A stretch of DNA of 64,000 bases from Neodontobutis hainanensis (GCA_024349245.1 JALDNG010000022.1:2993501-3057500); one strand, 5' to 3'; positions 25,681 through 39,570 are shown, numbered from the stretch's first letter. Translations and numbers: made by a program. The notes: generated by a model from the letters alone, not told the origin.

Positions 25681-26388
25681 TACAGTATTGTTCAAAATAA
25701 TATCTGTACTATGTGACTAACCAGAATAATCCAGGTTTTTAGTGTATTTTTTATTGCTAAGTGGCAAAAATGTTCTCCTACTATGGTGTTAGGCCTATTT
25801 ATTGCATACCAGGGATCATGGATCAGTTTGATATGTCAAAATACTTGAAGACGAGACAGTGACCCCAAACACACCAGTAAACAAGCAAAGTCTTGGTTCC
25901 AAATCAACAGAATTAATGTTATGGAGTGGCCAGCCCAATCCCCGGACCTTAATCCAATCAGAAGCTGTTTCTGAAGCAAAATCAAGAAATGTAAATGAAT
26001 TGTGGAATGTTGTTAAAGAATTATGGAGTGGAATAGCAGCTGAGAGGTGCCACACAGTTTAAAAAACTATGATCATACAACTAAATATTAGTTTAGTGAT
26101 TCACAGGATTGCTAAATCCTAGAAACAAAAACGTTTGTACAAAATAGTTTTGAGTTTGTACAGTCAACGGCAGACACTGCTATTTTCTTGAACATAACCC
26201 TTTAAACTAATTGCCCAATTGCACAGCCTTTAGAGTGTGCATATTATAAATGCTGGGTCTTGTTTGTTTTTTTAGAATCTACTGCACCTACTGGTAACTT
26301 GTTTGCCACTTAGCAATAAAAATATACTAAAAACCTGGATTTTTCCAGATAGTCACATTGTACTGCTATTATTTTGAACAATACTGTA
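25681..26388 (+). mobile_element. Internally deleted Tc1/mariner-type element
   Basis: The element starts and ends with TA. It has inverted terminal repeats of roughly 85 bases: tacagtattgttcaaaataa at the left and its reverse complement at the right. Further in, both ends share ccaggtttttagt. Between 25859 and 26060 a damaged frame resembles the C-terminal part of a Tc1-type transposase, with SEAKSRNVNELWNVVKE followed by ERCH. The N-terminal and most catalytic parts are missing. It lies about 185 bases upstream of the elastase TATA-like box. Confidence 0.85.
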
Positions 26389-29300
26389 TTCCTTTGCAAT
26401 TTGCTTTTTTTGTGATTACAAAAGTGAGTTTCAGCGTTTCCAACATATTTAAAGGTACATTTTTGGAAATCAGTTCTGTAGACTAAACCACAAACCACAT
26501 ACCCAATTCTCCTGTGGCAGTGAAGTAAGACTCAGAGTAGAAAGAGTTATGCTTGTTCTATGCAAGTTTACAAAGGCTGCAGGAAAGCATCACAAGGGTA
26601 CAAATTACCCTTTACACCAACATTTTTAAGCAGTATTATTGAAAGTACTGTTTAGACACTTTTATAAGAGACATCATACAGATTTTATTTGCGTTACTTA
26701 TGCATGCGTATGATGTCTACTAATGCTAATCTCGTAAAGACAGAGTCAGTCATTGATTAGGAATTACAGGTCCTAAAACAATCTGTGTAAAACATAAATT
26801 ATTATTGAGTATTTATTGACTTGTAGCTCTTAGCTTTTAGTCTTTAGATATTATGGCCTAAATGCTGCTTTAAACAAAGCAATTCAATACTGAGTAACCT
26901 GCTTAATGTCAGTTTCCAGAATGCAAACACATCTTATATTTTCTACAAATATAATCTAGACTTACTTACTAACGTCTTTGCCTAGGCTTCTGCACCTAAT
27001 TCATTTAGCCTCCAGGGCAGTCAGTGTCCAATCATCAAACACCATTGCACAATCCAGCTCACAAGCAGTGGAAGTGATGCATTTTATGTTTCCACTGTAA
27101 ATTGCACACTTACAGACACTTACAGCAGTATAGTACTTCTAAGAAAGCATGGGCCAAATATATCACTAAACAAAATAAAAATAATGGTGTCCAATATAAA
27201 AGATTACTGGCTTGAACAAACAGACCGGAGTGTTTTCGGAGTGAAATGGTGCAGTTTGTGAAAATAAAGCCAAAAGAGTAGCTGAGGCAGCAAAAACAGA
27301 ACGGTGATGACGTACAAAACCAGAGGAGAGGAAGGCAGAGAAAGTGAGACAACGGTTTAATGTCGTCGGCTGCTTCGTTGCATCTACGAGAAATACAATT
27401 TCTTCCTTGGACAGCAGAACCGGATAGCTTTGGGTTACCTTCAAGAGAAACAGCCCTGTAACAACTTTTTCTGCTTTAATAACACGTAGTACGTTCACCG
27501 AGGGGCCTGTGTTCCCGCTCAGTCTGGAGCCAATTCTTCACGCCTCGCTCAGACAGTATCCCTTCCTCCAGAAGGAAACTAATATCACCCCTGAGAAGAC
27601 ACTGTACATCAATAAATCCTCCCTTTTAGGAAGCAAATCAAATCAATATTGCCTCAGCAGAGAAAGGCTTTGCTTGTTTACTCTTGGTGTTGAGATAATT
27701 CCCTGCAGCAGACGATTCATGAAGATTTATGCAGTGGACATGTGCTGGATGTTTGCATAACATTGCAGTGACACAACTGTGAATAATTCTGATTAGGGCT
27801 GTAAACGTTATAGTTTGTGATGAATTAAGTACCGTTGCTACTTTCAGTGTCTCAGGTGGGACGTGTCATTTATTGTGTTTGTGCAGAACTATAAATTCTT
27901 ACAAGTTAAACACTGTGTAAAAGAATCACTGGCCCCTTTAAATCTCTTTAATGTGGGTGCTTTCAGAGTGTTACTGCTGTAGATCTTTGTAGGCTTTAGC
28001 TGGCAAACTTAAAGTCTATTTGTGTACTTTTGATAAGTGGGGCATTTTCAAACCATTTCAAATGTTGCCATTGTCAGAGAAAGCAAGTAAATCTGCTTTT
28101 ATCCTTGTTCACTGTGGCCCTTATGCATTAAAAATGTACTTGTTACACGGTTGTGTTATAGGGATATTGTGTTATGTGACCAAGTATGACAACATGTACT
28201 GTAAGTACAGTATGTACATGTTGTTATACTTGCATAATGTGGTACTGCCAGCACACAAATGATCACAAATAAAATCTCTGTGCAGATTACAATTTTTACT
28301 GTTGATGTTGTTGATGAGAGACAATGGAAGGATCCTCTTGAGAAGTGAGGGTAGCACCAAGAATGTGAACAAGTATGCTCCACATTCCTCTTCACAGACC
28401 TGTTAGACTGCAACAGAAAAAGTAAACACATGAGAAAGAGATGAAGGCAGACAGTGTTGAGAGCCATACACAAAAAATGTTTTTACAAGTTTATACAACT
28501 TGTTTGTTGTTTTGAAAAAATTGTTCATAACATCATAGTTTAGCCCAAGAGTGGGGTGTACTGGACTGAATAACTTTCTTCCAAGCAGTAGGGCAAGAGA
28601 TGACTGGAGAGATGAGTGTATAACTAACCCGAAAGTAAACATAGCATCCCTTTGTTGACAAAATGTGTTGGCCTGTTTATTCGACATATCCAACAATCAC
28701 AGCTTTCACAGCTTACACAATACTGTTAGCAAAATAACATTTATCAATCTAAAACTTGTTTAGTATTATGTTTCTGGAATTCTGGCAAACTCTGCCGTTA
28801 ATTATATACCTTTAATTTTACCAAAATTTAAAAAAAAAAACTTTTTATCTTAAAATTGTGTTTTATTTTAAATGTTTTCTTAACTTTAACTTTTATTTAC
28901 CTTAAATTGCATATGCCTTTATTATATGCCTCTATGCTTTAAAACGTGTTGAAAAACCCATCAAAAGTCTTTGGAGTCCTTAATGGATGAGGTGTTGACA
29001 CAAGCTGTCAGTTCAGCTTCTTAAATACACAAGAGAAGATCTGTGGCAACCAAAGTGCCCCAACAATTGTCCATAACAAACTTATGAGACAGTCTGTCAA
29101 ATCTCTATCTTTTAATAAAACAGCTCTGTGGGACATGATTGCAGTATCATATAGCCGTGCGTGACATTTTATAGCGTAAGATATTTCGTTTTTATGGAAA
29201 ATTACTGGAAAAATGATGGTTTAGTATAAAATTATATGGGCTACTTTAAACCGGCTGCTTCTATAAAAAAAATTACTGCTTTTATTCTCTGTGAAAATAT

Positions 29301-30147
29301 TCCATCAAGTCATTGTTCCTGCTGAACTATGTAAATTGATATTTCCAAAGAGCAATACAGTATGCCACAGAAGCAGCTCTGCTCTTTATTCAGAGGTAGC
29401 CCCAGACAGAGATAAATGATCTGTGAGCAGCCAGCGCCGTTTAAGGCCAAGTATATATCTCCCAAGGTTTTCAGATATGTCAGAAAATGTGAGCAGCGCC
29501 GGCCGTAGACGGAGGAAATGCTGCCAATTAGACCTTTGCAACATAAATCACACTTTACTGCTCTGTCACAGTATGTGGCCAGCGCTCAGTTTTCCACTGT
29601 CTGCAGAAGAAGAATATTACTAATTAATAGAAAACATGAATGAATGCATGTGCTCGTGAATCGATTTGGTGTGAGGTTTTGTCTTAAATTGGAAAAATGT
29701 GAGAAAGGATAACACCATATACGGTAAATCTTCCAGTCATTACTTCTGTCTCTGAAAAGAATAAGTGCTGGAATGTTGTATATATGTAAATGACTGCATG
29801 TTTTAAGACCACTCTTGAAGTCTGAATAGGAGTGGATATATGAGCAGGTGATGGAGAAGCAGTCGAGTCCACCTTAAGGCTCCAGTCTGAGTTTATTATC
29901 TAGCTCTGAACAGATTTTAGCCTTCGGGAAAAATGGATATGATTTTTTTTACATTTTGCATTCTGTATATATTTAAGGAGTGTTTTTTTTTCCAAGAACA
30001 AACAGGGAGTTGGAGTTTATGGTTCGGTAAGATAACAATAGCTAGTTTCCCCTACATAACCTAGGGTTATGTTTTTGTATATCTGGCAGAAACATGAGAA
30101 GTTGGATATTGGAGAATAGGTTCTCTAAAAACAATCTTTTAGTGAAG
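26389..30147. other. Intergenic stretch, no gene recognised
   Basis: No exon, domain or clear transposon found. It includes a fold-back at 28182-28231 (listed separately) and AT-rich runs near 28800-28870. Open frames of 60-110 codons look random. Confidence 0.55.
28182..28231. repeat. Short fold-back (inverted repeat)
   Basis: Arms of 18 bases (28182-28199 and 28214-28231) pair with one mismatch around a 14-base loop that is itself partly palindromic. No flanking target duplication was identified. Confidence 0.75.
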
Positions 30148-30600
30148 TTAAAAGGTGCACTGTGTAAAATGTTGAAGTGAACATTTGCCAAAGGTATGTT
30201 TTCAACAGTGTATAATAGTGTCAAAATCTATTGCTTTTGCATATCTCAGAATATGACATTTAAATGCTCCATAGAACCAAGAAGATCTTTTAGGTCCTAT
30301 TCCTTTTCCTGTATAACTGTCCAGAATGGACAAACTGAGCACAACTAGTGGAGGAAACTTCTTTTTGTAAATACACAATTTTGCATAAAAGGTGATGAGC
30401 ATGTATAAATTAAAATTATTTATTTGTAACCTTTTAAAGTAAGCTTATTATCTGACATATTTGGTCAAGTTTGTTTGTTCATACACAACATAGTGTCACT
30501 GCTGATATACTGTAGGTATTTGCAGCAAGTGGGGCATACAAAGTGTAATCTGCAATCCTGCCATTAGATGCCACTAAAGGGCTACACAGTGGACCTTTAA
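30148..30600. mobile_element. Small nonautonomous element with terminal inverted repeats
   Basis: The left end reads ttaaaaggtgcactgtgta. The right end is the reverse complement of ttaaaggtccactgtgtag. The body has no coding capacity. The terminal TTAA could be part of the target, but the superfamily cannot be fixed by eye. A truncated relative lies at 11736. Confidence 0.6.
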
Positions 30601-33600
30601 GTTTAGTGAAAGCTATATTTACTTATTAAATAGCTTTTACCCAAAATAACAAAACAAAACAAAAAAACATGTTAATAGGTAAATAGATTTTGAAATCTAG
30701 TGGTAAATGGTAAATGCTATTTCAGACTGCAAATTTTAGGGTTGTGCCACTGGTTTCTATGGCACTTTCTTACAAGTTAGGTGAATGCAAACAGTGATAT
30801 TTTGCGATGCTTTTACACTCTATATAGTCTCTATACTGTATGACTAATTACCAAGATGCCTGTTGGAGAGTTAAATTTGAGAATTACTAACAGAGCATTA
30901 GGTGCGCAACAAATAAGGATATAAAAACATGTCAAATGCCTTAGGGTCCATTAACATGTAGGTATTAAAAAGCAATCATGTGTAAACTCCATTTTTAATC
31001 CATGCCCTAGTTTCCATGTGACTGCATTTTCTCTGTAAGACACTGGGGTTAAGTGCTTTTCTAAACAAAATGCTAGACAAGTGTCCCACTTCAAACTATT
31101 TTTCTTATACTCTGCATAAAGAATCAAAATAATGTTCAACATAATTTCCCTGCTATCTGACTGCTGTACAGAGATGTCACCTCACATTTAGATGTACTTG
31201 GCAACAGCTCTTGTGTTTACTTCTCTGGGCCTCACCCCGGGATGTTCACCAAGGCAAACTGATATTTTAGCATGTTGTAAAGCTTAAGCCGAATCAAAGC
31301 ACACTTGTTTTGCCCTCATGTATCCTGTTCTGATTGAAGCAGCGCGGTGAGGTCATTGTCGGAAGGAGGAACAAAGTGGTTACAACGCCTTTGTTGTCTG
31401 TCAGGAACCCTGAAACCAGGTTTGCAATGAAGAAAAGGGGGCATTCATAACGAGGCAATTACATTGTGTTGTGATAATTGGCATTGATAGATGAAGGAAA
31501 GCAAATCCAAATAAATTTCCCTCTGGGCTTTGCAGCTGGAGCGTCACTCATGTCTTTGCTGGACAGCTGCACTTTGTTCATCTTTCTCTGCCACATTCTG
31601 ATGATCCAAACTTAACACCTCAAACTCCTGCAGTTTGTAAGTTTTTACTGCAACTCAAGTGCATTCGGGCACCTTTAGGCTCCTGTGGCGACACTCTTCA
31701 GTTTGATTCATGGCTGCCTCTTTTTTACCTCCCCTCACTCCCACTTCCTCCCCGCTCTGACCGGGTCCCTAAATAAAACCTTGTTTGTCAAATTAAAAAC
31801 AGTTTGGTCTGCTGTGCTGTGCTGGGCTGCATCATGAAAGCTGTTTGGTCTTGTAAGACAGAGACCATGTGTGTATCTCTGCAAGCCACAAATCAATGGC
31901 ATTATTTATGGTTTATTATGGAGACTGGAAATGAAAATCCTTGCTTTTTCATGGTCATCTATCTCAAGTACAAGAATGTGGGCTGCTGTGGGTTGTAATT
32001 CTGTTACAGTAACAAGAAAGGCCAATGAAATACAATATGACACCAAACTATAGTGACACATGTTTAAAAGAAATATATTCATATGTGACATTTAAGAGTA
32101 TCACTTTTTTGGCACCAACCTTTCAGAGGTTTCTGAAGCTGCCACCTGGTTATTGTGACATACAATTGAAGAGAACAGATGCATAATTTAGGCTTCTACA
32201 TCAAAAGGAAATGGCCATAATATGGCCTAAACGCCAACTTTCTAAAGCCTAATGACCCCAGAATTATCTGTCGGTTTCGATTAGACAGATTGGTGCTTAA
32301 CACTAACCTACCAGAAGTGAAATGAAATCTGCTACTGAATTGTAGTTTCAAAAGGAGTAAATTGCAAGATGGCAGCAGCGGAGGGATAGTGGCAGAGAGA
32401 GAAACACCAGAAGGGCGAAGTGAATGAGGGCCCCGCATTATAGACATCTCTCCCACAGAGGCTAAAGTTACATGGCTGTGATTGATGGAGAATAACAAGG
32501 AAGCGTAGTCCCTACGCGTTACTCCTTCATATTTCATTGTTATGTGCTGTCGCTGTGCTGCACGCTTTTCTAACAGCTGACATGATTCAGTTAGAACAGG
32601 CTAGTGCGTCATGCTAGCGGCTCAAAAAGCTCGTGGCATTGCAGTGGAATTAGCCAAACGCTAATGATGCCTCCACCTAACCTACACATTTATTCAGGGT
32701 GTAGTACATTTATTTAAATGTATGCTAACAGTTTAGTCTCGAAGGTTAATGGATTGTTTTAATAAAACCTTGCCATTGTAGGCTTACAAAAAATATTAAT
32801 TAGACTAGATATATGAGGTTTAGGTAGCTGTTCTTACATGCAGATGCTCAGGAAATTAAGGCGCCATGTTGCCGTCGATAGCATTTGTTAGCGTGCTAAT
32901 TTTATTAATTTATTACCACTTTATTATTCTCGTACGGAAATTCAAATTAGTATGTCCTTTATTATTTATTTCTGTTAATTTAGGAGTATGTTATTTGGAT
33001 AATATCAAAGATTTATGTAAATATATCGACAAAAAACATTGAAAGTTCGATGGAGCTAAAAAGGGTTGTGGCAGTAGCTAGTTATCTTCATGCAAATAGC
33101 TAACATTTACATAATATAACGTTAGACATCAACTTTCAGCACAATACTTTGGTTGCTATTAATGCTAAGGATATGTTTTGGCTAGATTTGTAATGGTTAC
33201 AAATTAAAAATGACAAAAATGACGCATGTGATTGTGGCACTATAACTAGATTAATAAATTAAGTATGGTACGTTGCAATGTGGTATGCAATGCTAATAAC
33301 AAGACATGCTAATATTAAAATTGTAGACGCTAAGTGGGTTTTGAATTAAAAGTACAGCTGACATAACACGGATTTATTTTATTTAGCACAAAAAAGTCTT
33401 ACGTTTAACTAAGTAGGATTTATGAGTAGGCACTTTGTGAGTTGCCAGAATTATTTAATTGAATTATCTTTTTTTTCTAAACAGTTGAAGCAGACTTTCT
33501 CAGTGCAACATAACCTCTCTAATAAGTGTACTCAGTGGAACTATATTTGTGTGCACGTGTTTGTGCTTTTTACAGATGGACTTTAAACCTACCAAAGCTA

Positions 33601-35552
33601 ATTTTGAGTAGCTATGCTTTTCACTTTCTTTTCTAGTGCTGGGTTTATAATGGGGCCATTGAGCAGTTCGGGCTCACCTCATACTCCTGCTGACACCTGC
33701 AACACCCCGCAAATTGGCAGGCTGCAGCGGTTTAATATACTGAGCTGTGAAGAGTTCATAAATCTCTTGCAACCTTGCTAATAGTGCTGCAACTCAAGAA
33801 CCACAAGGCCCTTCCAGATGCTCCCTTGCATTTTAATTACAGGAATAATGTGTCTTTGTGGTAGTTTAGGTACTCCAATGGCAAGGGGCAGAGTATCCTT
33901 CAATATTTATAATTTTAGTATAACTGTTGTGAACCCATGCATTACAAATGACAAATGCAACTTGTCATGCAAGTGATTTCTAAGAGCTAAACATTTTCTT
34001 TTGCTCTTTAGAGTGAAAGCCTGTTGGTGAAGGCTGAATTTAGTAACTCTAGATGAACTCTGCTGTCTCATGGCCGCCAGCACCAATGTGTTAATGAAAG
34101 TGACACGAACTCAACTCAACCTGAAACCCGAGGCTTAAACAAATACATACAAATCACTGCCCCGATGTGTCCGACCCCACTCAACGGAGTCTCGTCTGGA
34201 AACGAGCCATGGTCCATACAGGTAAATATACCTGTGTATATATATAATTTTATGCAAACATTATATAAATATTGTCCCTGACTTACGCAGACACTCGTAG
34301 TTGGAGAGTGCAGTCCGCTCTCTCTGCACTCTCCAACTACGGCTGTCTGCGTAAGTTTTGAGCAGCATACAAAGAGCTCTTTGTGTAACGTGTAACATGT
34401 AAGCATTCACATGTGTTCTACTATTTGAAGGCCATACACTCGCCTACACTTACACATTGTATACAACTCCCACTGTCATTAACATATGCAATGCACTTTC
34501 GTCTACATTCAGCTGTTTTTATAACTTGGATGAAAAAGTATTAATTTCATCCATAAATATTTAAATACATCCTGATTTGTCTCATGTTGCGCTGTTAGAT
34601 TTATTTGTATTATTATAAAGAATAGTTTAGATATGTCGGACAGCAGGAGTTTCTCCAAACATTAGGTGAGTGTGTATGGGTGTGTGTTAAGGCCCATGTG
34701 CTAGTGATTTCAGGGCTCACCTCTCCGTACGCTGGGATGACAAGGGCAAAGTGTGGGTGGCGCCAAAGCACCAATGCTGTCAACTGGGAACCAAGACAGT
34801 TTTTAAAAGATAAAACGAAAGTTTGTATTCCGCTGACATTTCGGTACAACACTAAACACAACAGATCCACAGAGATATTTTTTATATATGAGCGGTGACA
34901 CTATTTATACATATTAAAATTCTTTTGTATGTTAAAGTGATTTCTTTAGTTCTTTTAGATTTGTAAATTTCTTGGTTAGAATCTCTTTTTTGCAGACACC
35001 TTTTGAACATTGTCAGGTCTTTTTCATGTGAACAAAGATTACACAGAAGTCAACCCACCAATGAACATTATTTGAATATTGAATGCTCTTTACTTTAGTA
35101 TTTGTGCAGTAGCCCCAGTTCAATATGAAGAAGTTTTGGTTTAGATCTTCTGGAAACAGGTGCAAACTCCCTCTTGGCCCCCGGAGTCCAGGATGTTGCT
35201 GTCTGTCTCATGTTCCCCCAGACAGAGTCCACTCCAGGCCTGCTGTGGCCATCCGTCTTTGTGCACATCCCTGTCAGACAGATTATTGTGGGTTTATGTA
35301 AGCCTCTGGGTGTGAGGAAAGAAAAGTGGAAAGTCGGGGATGCACTCCAGGAGTCGTCTGATTAGGGGAAGGACACGCTGACGGTCTGAGGAATGTTTTG
35401 ACAGGATTCACATCCTCTTTAGCACTAAGCAGATGTTCTAAATTAAACTGTGTGATGAGGAATATTTATATTTTATATAAAGATACAGAATGGGTGTGAA
35501 TTCAGCTTCTATTAAAATGGTAGAGTTATTATGATAGCTGCAGCAATTTAGT
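30601..35552. other. Intergenic stretch, no gene recognised
   Basis: No coding exon was recognised. The only sharp structure is the hairpin at 34282-34355. The 31200-34100 part is less repetitive than its surroundings and could hold conserved non-coding sequence, which I cannot test. Confidence 0.5.
34282..34355. repeat. Long, nearly perfect hairpin
   Basis: Arms of 32 bases (34282-34313 and 34324-34355) are complementary at all but two adjacent positions. They flank a 10-base loop (tccgctctct). A folded RNA would have the size and shape of a microRNA precursor. It could equally be a short local inverted duplication. No target-site duplication was seen. Confidence 0.85.
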
Positions 35553-36416
35553 CTTTATAGCAGATGTGTCCAAACTTTTTGCAAAGAGGGCCACATTTGA
35601 TGAGAGGAAAATTATCAAGGGCCTACAGTCTTTTCTGTTTTTATTCTTATTCTAAAACTACTATTTAAGTTGGATTTGGTTTTACAGGTTTTAGGTTACA
35701 GGTTTTAGTTGGAGTTTAATGATTTAGTTCAATTTAAATAGGTTTTAGTTGGACTTTAGTCAAATTTGAACAGGTTTTCTTTGGATTAAAACAGTTTAGT
35801 TGGATTTAAACCTGTTTATATAGGCAAGGTAATTTTATTTATATAGCACAATTCATACACTGGGTAACTCAAAGTGCTTTACAGGAATAAAAGACAATTT
35901 AAAAGATTTAGATTAAGAAACATAAGAAAAATTAAAACATTTTAAAAGAAGTCCAGATTTAAAAAAAAAAAAACACTTTACGTTGTAGTGTAGGCGAAGC
36001 TAAAGAGGAAGGTTTTTAACTTCCCCTTGAACATTGTTAAAGTTGAGGCTTGTTTTACTTCATCTGGGAGGTTGTTTTAGATTTTTGCTGCATGAAACTT
36101 AAACGCTGCTTCGTCATGTTTTGTTCTAACTGGGCACGAGAGGCCACAGGAGGCCTGTCCCAGATGTTCTCAGAGTCCGAGATATCAGAAATATATTCTG
36201 GTGCTAAACCATTAAGAGACTTGTAAACCAGCAGTGCTGTTTTAAAGTCTGTTCTCTGAGCAACAGGAAGCCAGTGCAGAGATTTTAAAACTGGGCTAAT
36301 GTGGTTGTACTTTTTGGTTTTGGTTAGAACCCGAGCAGCAGCGTTTTGAACGTTTTAAACTGCAGCTGTCTTCGTTTTGAGAGACCAGTGAACAGGCCTT
36401 TAAAGTAATCTAACCC

Positions 36417-39400
36417 ATCCCTCCATCTTCTACCGCTTATCCGGGGCCGGGTCGCGGTGGCAGAGGTCTAAGCAGAGAAGCCCAGACTTCCCTTCTCCCC
36501 AGACACTTCCTCCAGCTCTTCCGGGGGGATACCGAGGCGTTCCCAGGCCAGCCGAGAGACATAGTCCCTCCAGCGTGTCCTAGGTCTTCCCCAGGGTCTC
36601 CTCCCGGTGGGACATGCCCGGAACACCTCCCTAGGGAGGCCGTCCAGGAGGCATCCGAAACAGATGCCCGAGCCACTTCAGCTGGCTCCTCTCGATGTGA
36701 AGGAGCAGCGGCTCTACTTTGAGCTCCTCCCGGGTGACCGATCTCCTCACCCTATCTCTAAGGGAGCGCCCCGCCACTCTGCGGAGAAAGCTCATTTCGG
36801 CCGCCTGTATCCGGGATCTTGTTCTTTCGGTCATGACCCAAACTTCATGACCATAGGTGAGAATAGGAACGTAGATCGACTGGTAAATCGAGAGCATTGC
36901 CTTACAGCTCAGCTCCTTCTTCACCACGACAGACCGGTACATCGACCGCATTACTGCAGAAGCTGCACCGATCTGTCTGTCAATCTCACGCTCATTCCTT
37001 CTTGAACTTACTTACTTACTTGAACTCCTCCACTTGAGACAGGAGCTCTCCACCAACCTGAAGGTGACAAGCTACCCTTTTCCGACTGAGAACCATGGTC
37101 TCAAACTTGGAGGTAACGATTCTCATCCCAGCTGCTTCACACATCGGCTGCAAACCGTCCCAGTGCACACTGAAGGTCCTGGCTTGATGGAGCCAACAGG
37201 ACAACATCATCTGCAAAAAGCCGAGATGAGATCCTGTGGTCCCCAAACCAGACTCCCTCCGGCCCCTGGCTGTGCCTAGAAATCCTGTCCATAAAGATAA
37301 TGAACAGGACCGGTGACAAAGGGCAGCCCTGCTGGAGTCCAACATGCACTGGGAACAGGTCTGACTTATTGCTGGCAATGCAAACCAAGCTCCTGCTCCG
37401 GTCGTACAGGGACCGGATAGCCCTTAGCAAAGAGGCCCGGACCCCATACTCCCAGAGCACCCCCCACAGGGCACCACGAGGGACACAGTCGAATGCCTTC
37501 TCCAGATCCACAGAGCACATGTGGACTGGTTGGGCAAACTCCCATAAACCCTCCAGCACCCTGGAGAGGGTATAGAGCTGGTCCAGTTTTCCACTACCGG
37601 GACGAAAACCGCATTGTTCCTCCTGAATCTGAGGTTCAACTATTGGCCGCATTCTCCTCTCCAGTACCCTGGCATAGACTTCCCGGGGAGGCTAAGGAGT
37701 GTGATCCCTCTGTAGTTGGAACACACCCTCCGGTCCCCCTTCTTGAACAGAGGGACCACCACCCCGATCTGCCAGTCCAGAGGTACTGTCCCCAAACGCC
37801 ACGTGATGTTGCAGAGGAGTGTCAACCAAGACAGCCCTACAACATCCAGAGACTTGAGGTACTCAGGGCGTATCTCATCCATCTCCCGATGCCTTGCCAC
37901 CGAGGAGCTTCCCAACTACCTCAGTGACTTCAGCCTGAGTGACGGACGAGTCCACCTCTGAGCCCTTGGCCTCTGCTTCCTCAGTGGAAGACGTGTCAGT
38001 GGGGTTGAGGAGGTCCTCGAAGTATTCCTTCCACCGTCCAACAATATCCCCAGTTGAGGTCAGCAGATTCCCACCTCCACTGTAAACAGTGTTGGCAGGG
38101 CACTGCTTCCCCCTCCTGAGGTGCCGGACGGTTTGCCAGAATTTCTTCGAGGCCGACCGATAGTCTTTTTCCATGGCCTCACCGAACTCCTCCCAGACCC
38201 GGGTTTTTGCCTCCACAACCACCTGTGCTGCACCCCGCTTGGCCTGCCGGTACCTATCAGCTGCCTCAGGAGTCCCACAAGCTAACCAGGCTCGATAGGT
38301 CTCCTTCTTCAGCTTGACGGCATCCCTTACTTCCGGTGTCCACCACCGGGTTCGGGGATTGCCGCCATGACAGGCACCGGAGACTTTGCGGCCACAGCTT
38401 CGAGTGGCTGCGTCGACAATGGAGGTGGAGAACATGGTCCACTCGGACTCAATGTCTCCAGTCTCCCTCGGGATCTGGTCGAAGCTCTGTAGGAGGTGGG
38501 AGTTGAAGATCTCTCTGACAGGGGACTCGGCCAAACGTTCCCAACAGACCCTCACAGTACGTTTGGGTCTGCCAAGTCTGTCCCGCCTTCTCCCCCGCCA
38601 TCGGATCCAACTCACCACCAGGTGGTGATCAGTTGACAGCTCTGCCCCTCTCTTCACCCGAGTGTCCAAGACATACGGTCGGAGGTCAGCTGAAACAACT
38701 ACAAAGTCGATCATCGACCTCCGGCCTAGGGTGTCCTGGTGCCACGTGCACTGATGGACACCCTTATGCTTGAACATGGTGTTTGTTAGCACAGAAGGTG
38801 TTTGCTAGCACAGAAGTCCAATAACAGAACACCACTCGGGTTCAGATCAGGGGCGCCGTTCCTCCCAATCACGCCCCTCCAGGTGTCACTGTCGCTGCCC
38901 ACGTGAGCGTTGAAGTCTCCCAGTAGAACGACGGAGTCCCCAGTCGAAGCACTTTCCAGCACCTCTCCCAGAGACTCCAAGAAGGCCGGGTACTCTGCAC
39001 TGCCATTTGGCCCGTAAACACAAACAACAGTGAGAGACCTATCCCCGACGCAAAGGCGCTGGGAAGCGACCCTCTTGTTCACCGGGGTGAACTCCAACAC
39101 ATGGTGGCAATGAGTAAACCCACACCGGCCCGCCGCCTCTCACCGCAGGCAACTCCAGAGTAGTGGAGAGTCCAGCCTCTCTCGAGGATTTGGGTTTTGG
39201 GTTCAACCTCCCGCACAAGCTCAGGCTCCTTACTCACCAGCGAGGTGACATTTTTCAGATTCTGTGTTCGGGGATTGGGTCGTCGAGGGTCCCGCCTTCG
39301 ACTGCCACCCAATCCACATTGTACCGGCCCCTTATGGTTCCTCCTGCAGGTGGTGGGCCCACGGGAGGTCGGTCCCACGTCGCTCTTTCGGGCTGAGCCC

Positions 39401-39570
39401 GGCCGGGCCTCGTAGGGAAAGACCCGGCCACCAGGCACCCGCATATGAGCCCCAACCCCGGGCCTGGCTCCAGGGTGGGGCCCCGGTTGCGCCATACCGG
39501 GCAACGTAACGGTCCTTGATTTTAAACTGTCCATAAAGGCTTCTGAACCGCCCTTTGTCTGGCCCGTCAC
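36417..39570 (-). mobile_element. Rex3 (RTE-clade) LINE, degenerate copy
   Basis: A 3154-base insertion bounded by the 7-base duplication ctaaccc (36410-36416 and 39571-39577), inside the LINE described at 35821-39960. On the minus strand it runs from an upstream region through endonuclease and reverse transcriptase. It ends in the tail typical of fish Rex3, which on the plus strand begins catccctccatcttctaccg. Several frameshifts and a small deletion early in the endonuclease make it inactive. Confidence 0.88.
36437..39260 (-). pseudogene. Rex3 endonuclease and reverse transcriptase, broken
   Basis: Minus-strand frames in order are as follows. Endonuclease pieces (39260 to about 38630) carry GDFNAHVGSDSD and STDHHLVVSW, part of the apurinic-type nuclease site. 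A linker spans 38600-37900. Reverse transcriptase (37915 to about 37100) carries IRPEYLK, GCPLSPVLF and the catalytic FADD near 37211-37222. A C-terminal segment (36951-36437) reads ERTRSRIQAAEMSFLRRVAG. At least four frame changes separate these pieces. Early in the endonuclease a block of roughly 20 residues present in the family is absent. Confidence 0.85.

Noticed and set aside
36437..36676. Independent gene near the Rex3 tail
   Set aside because: All frames between 36437 and 39570 belong to the degenerate Rex3 copy or its antisense.
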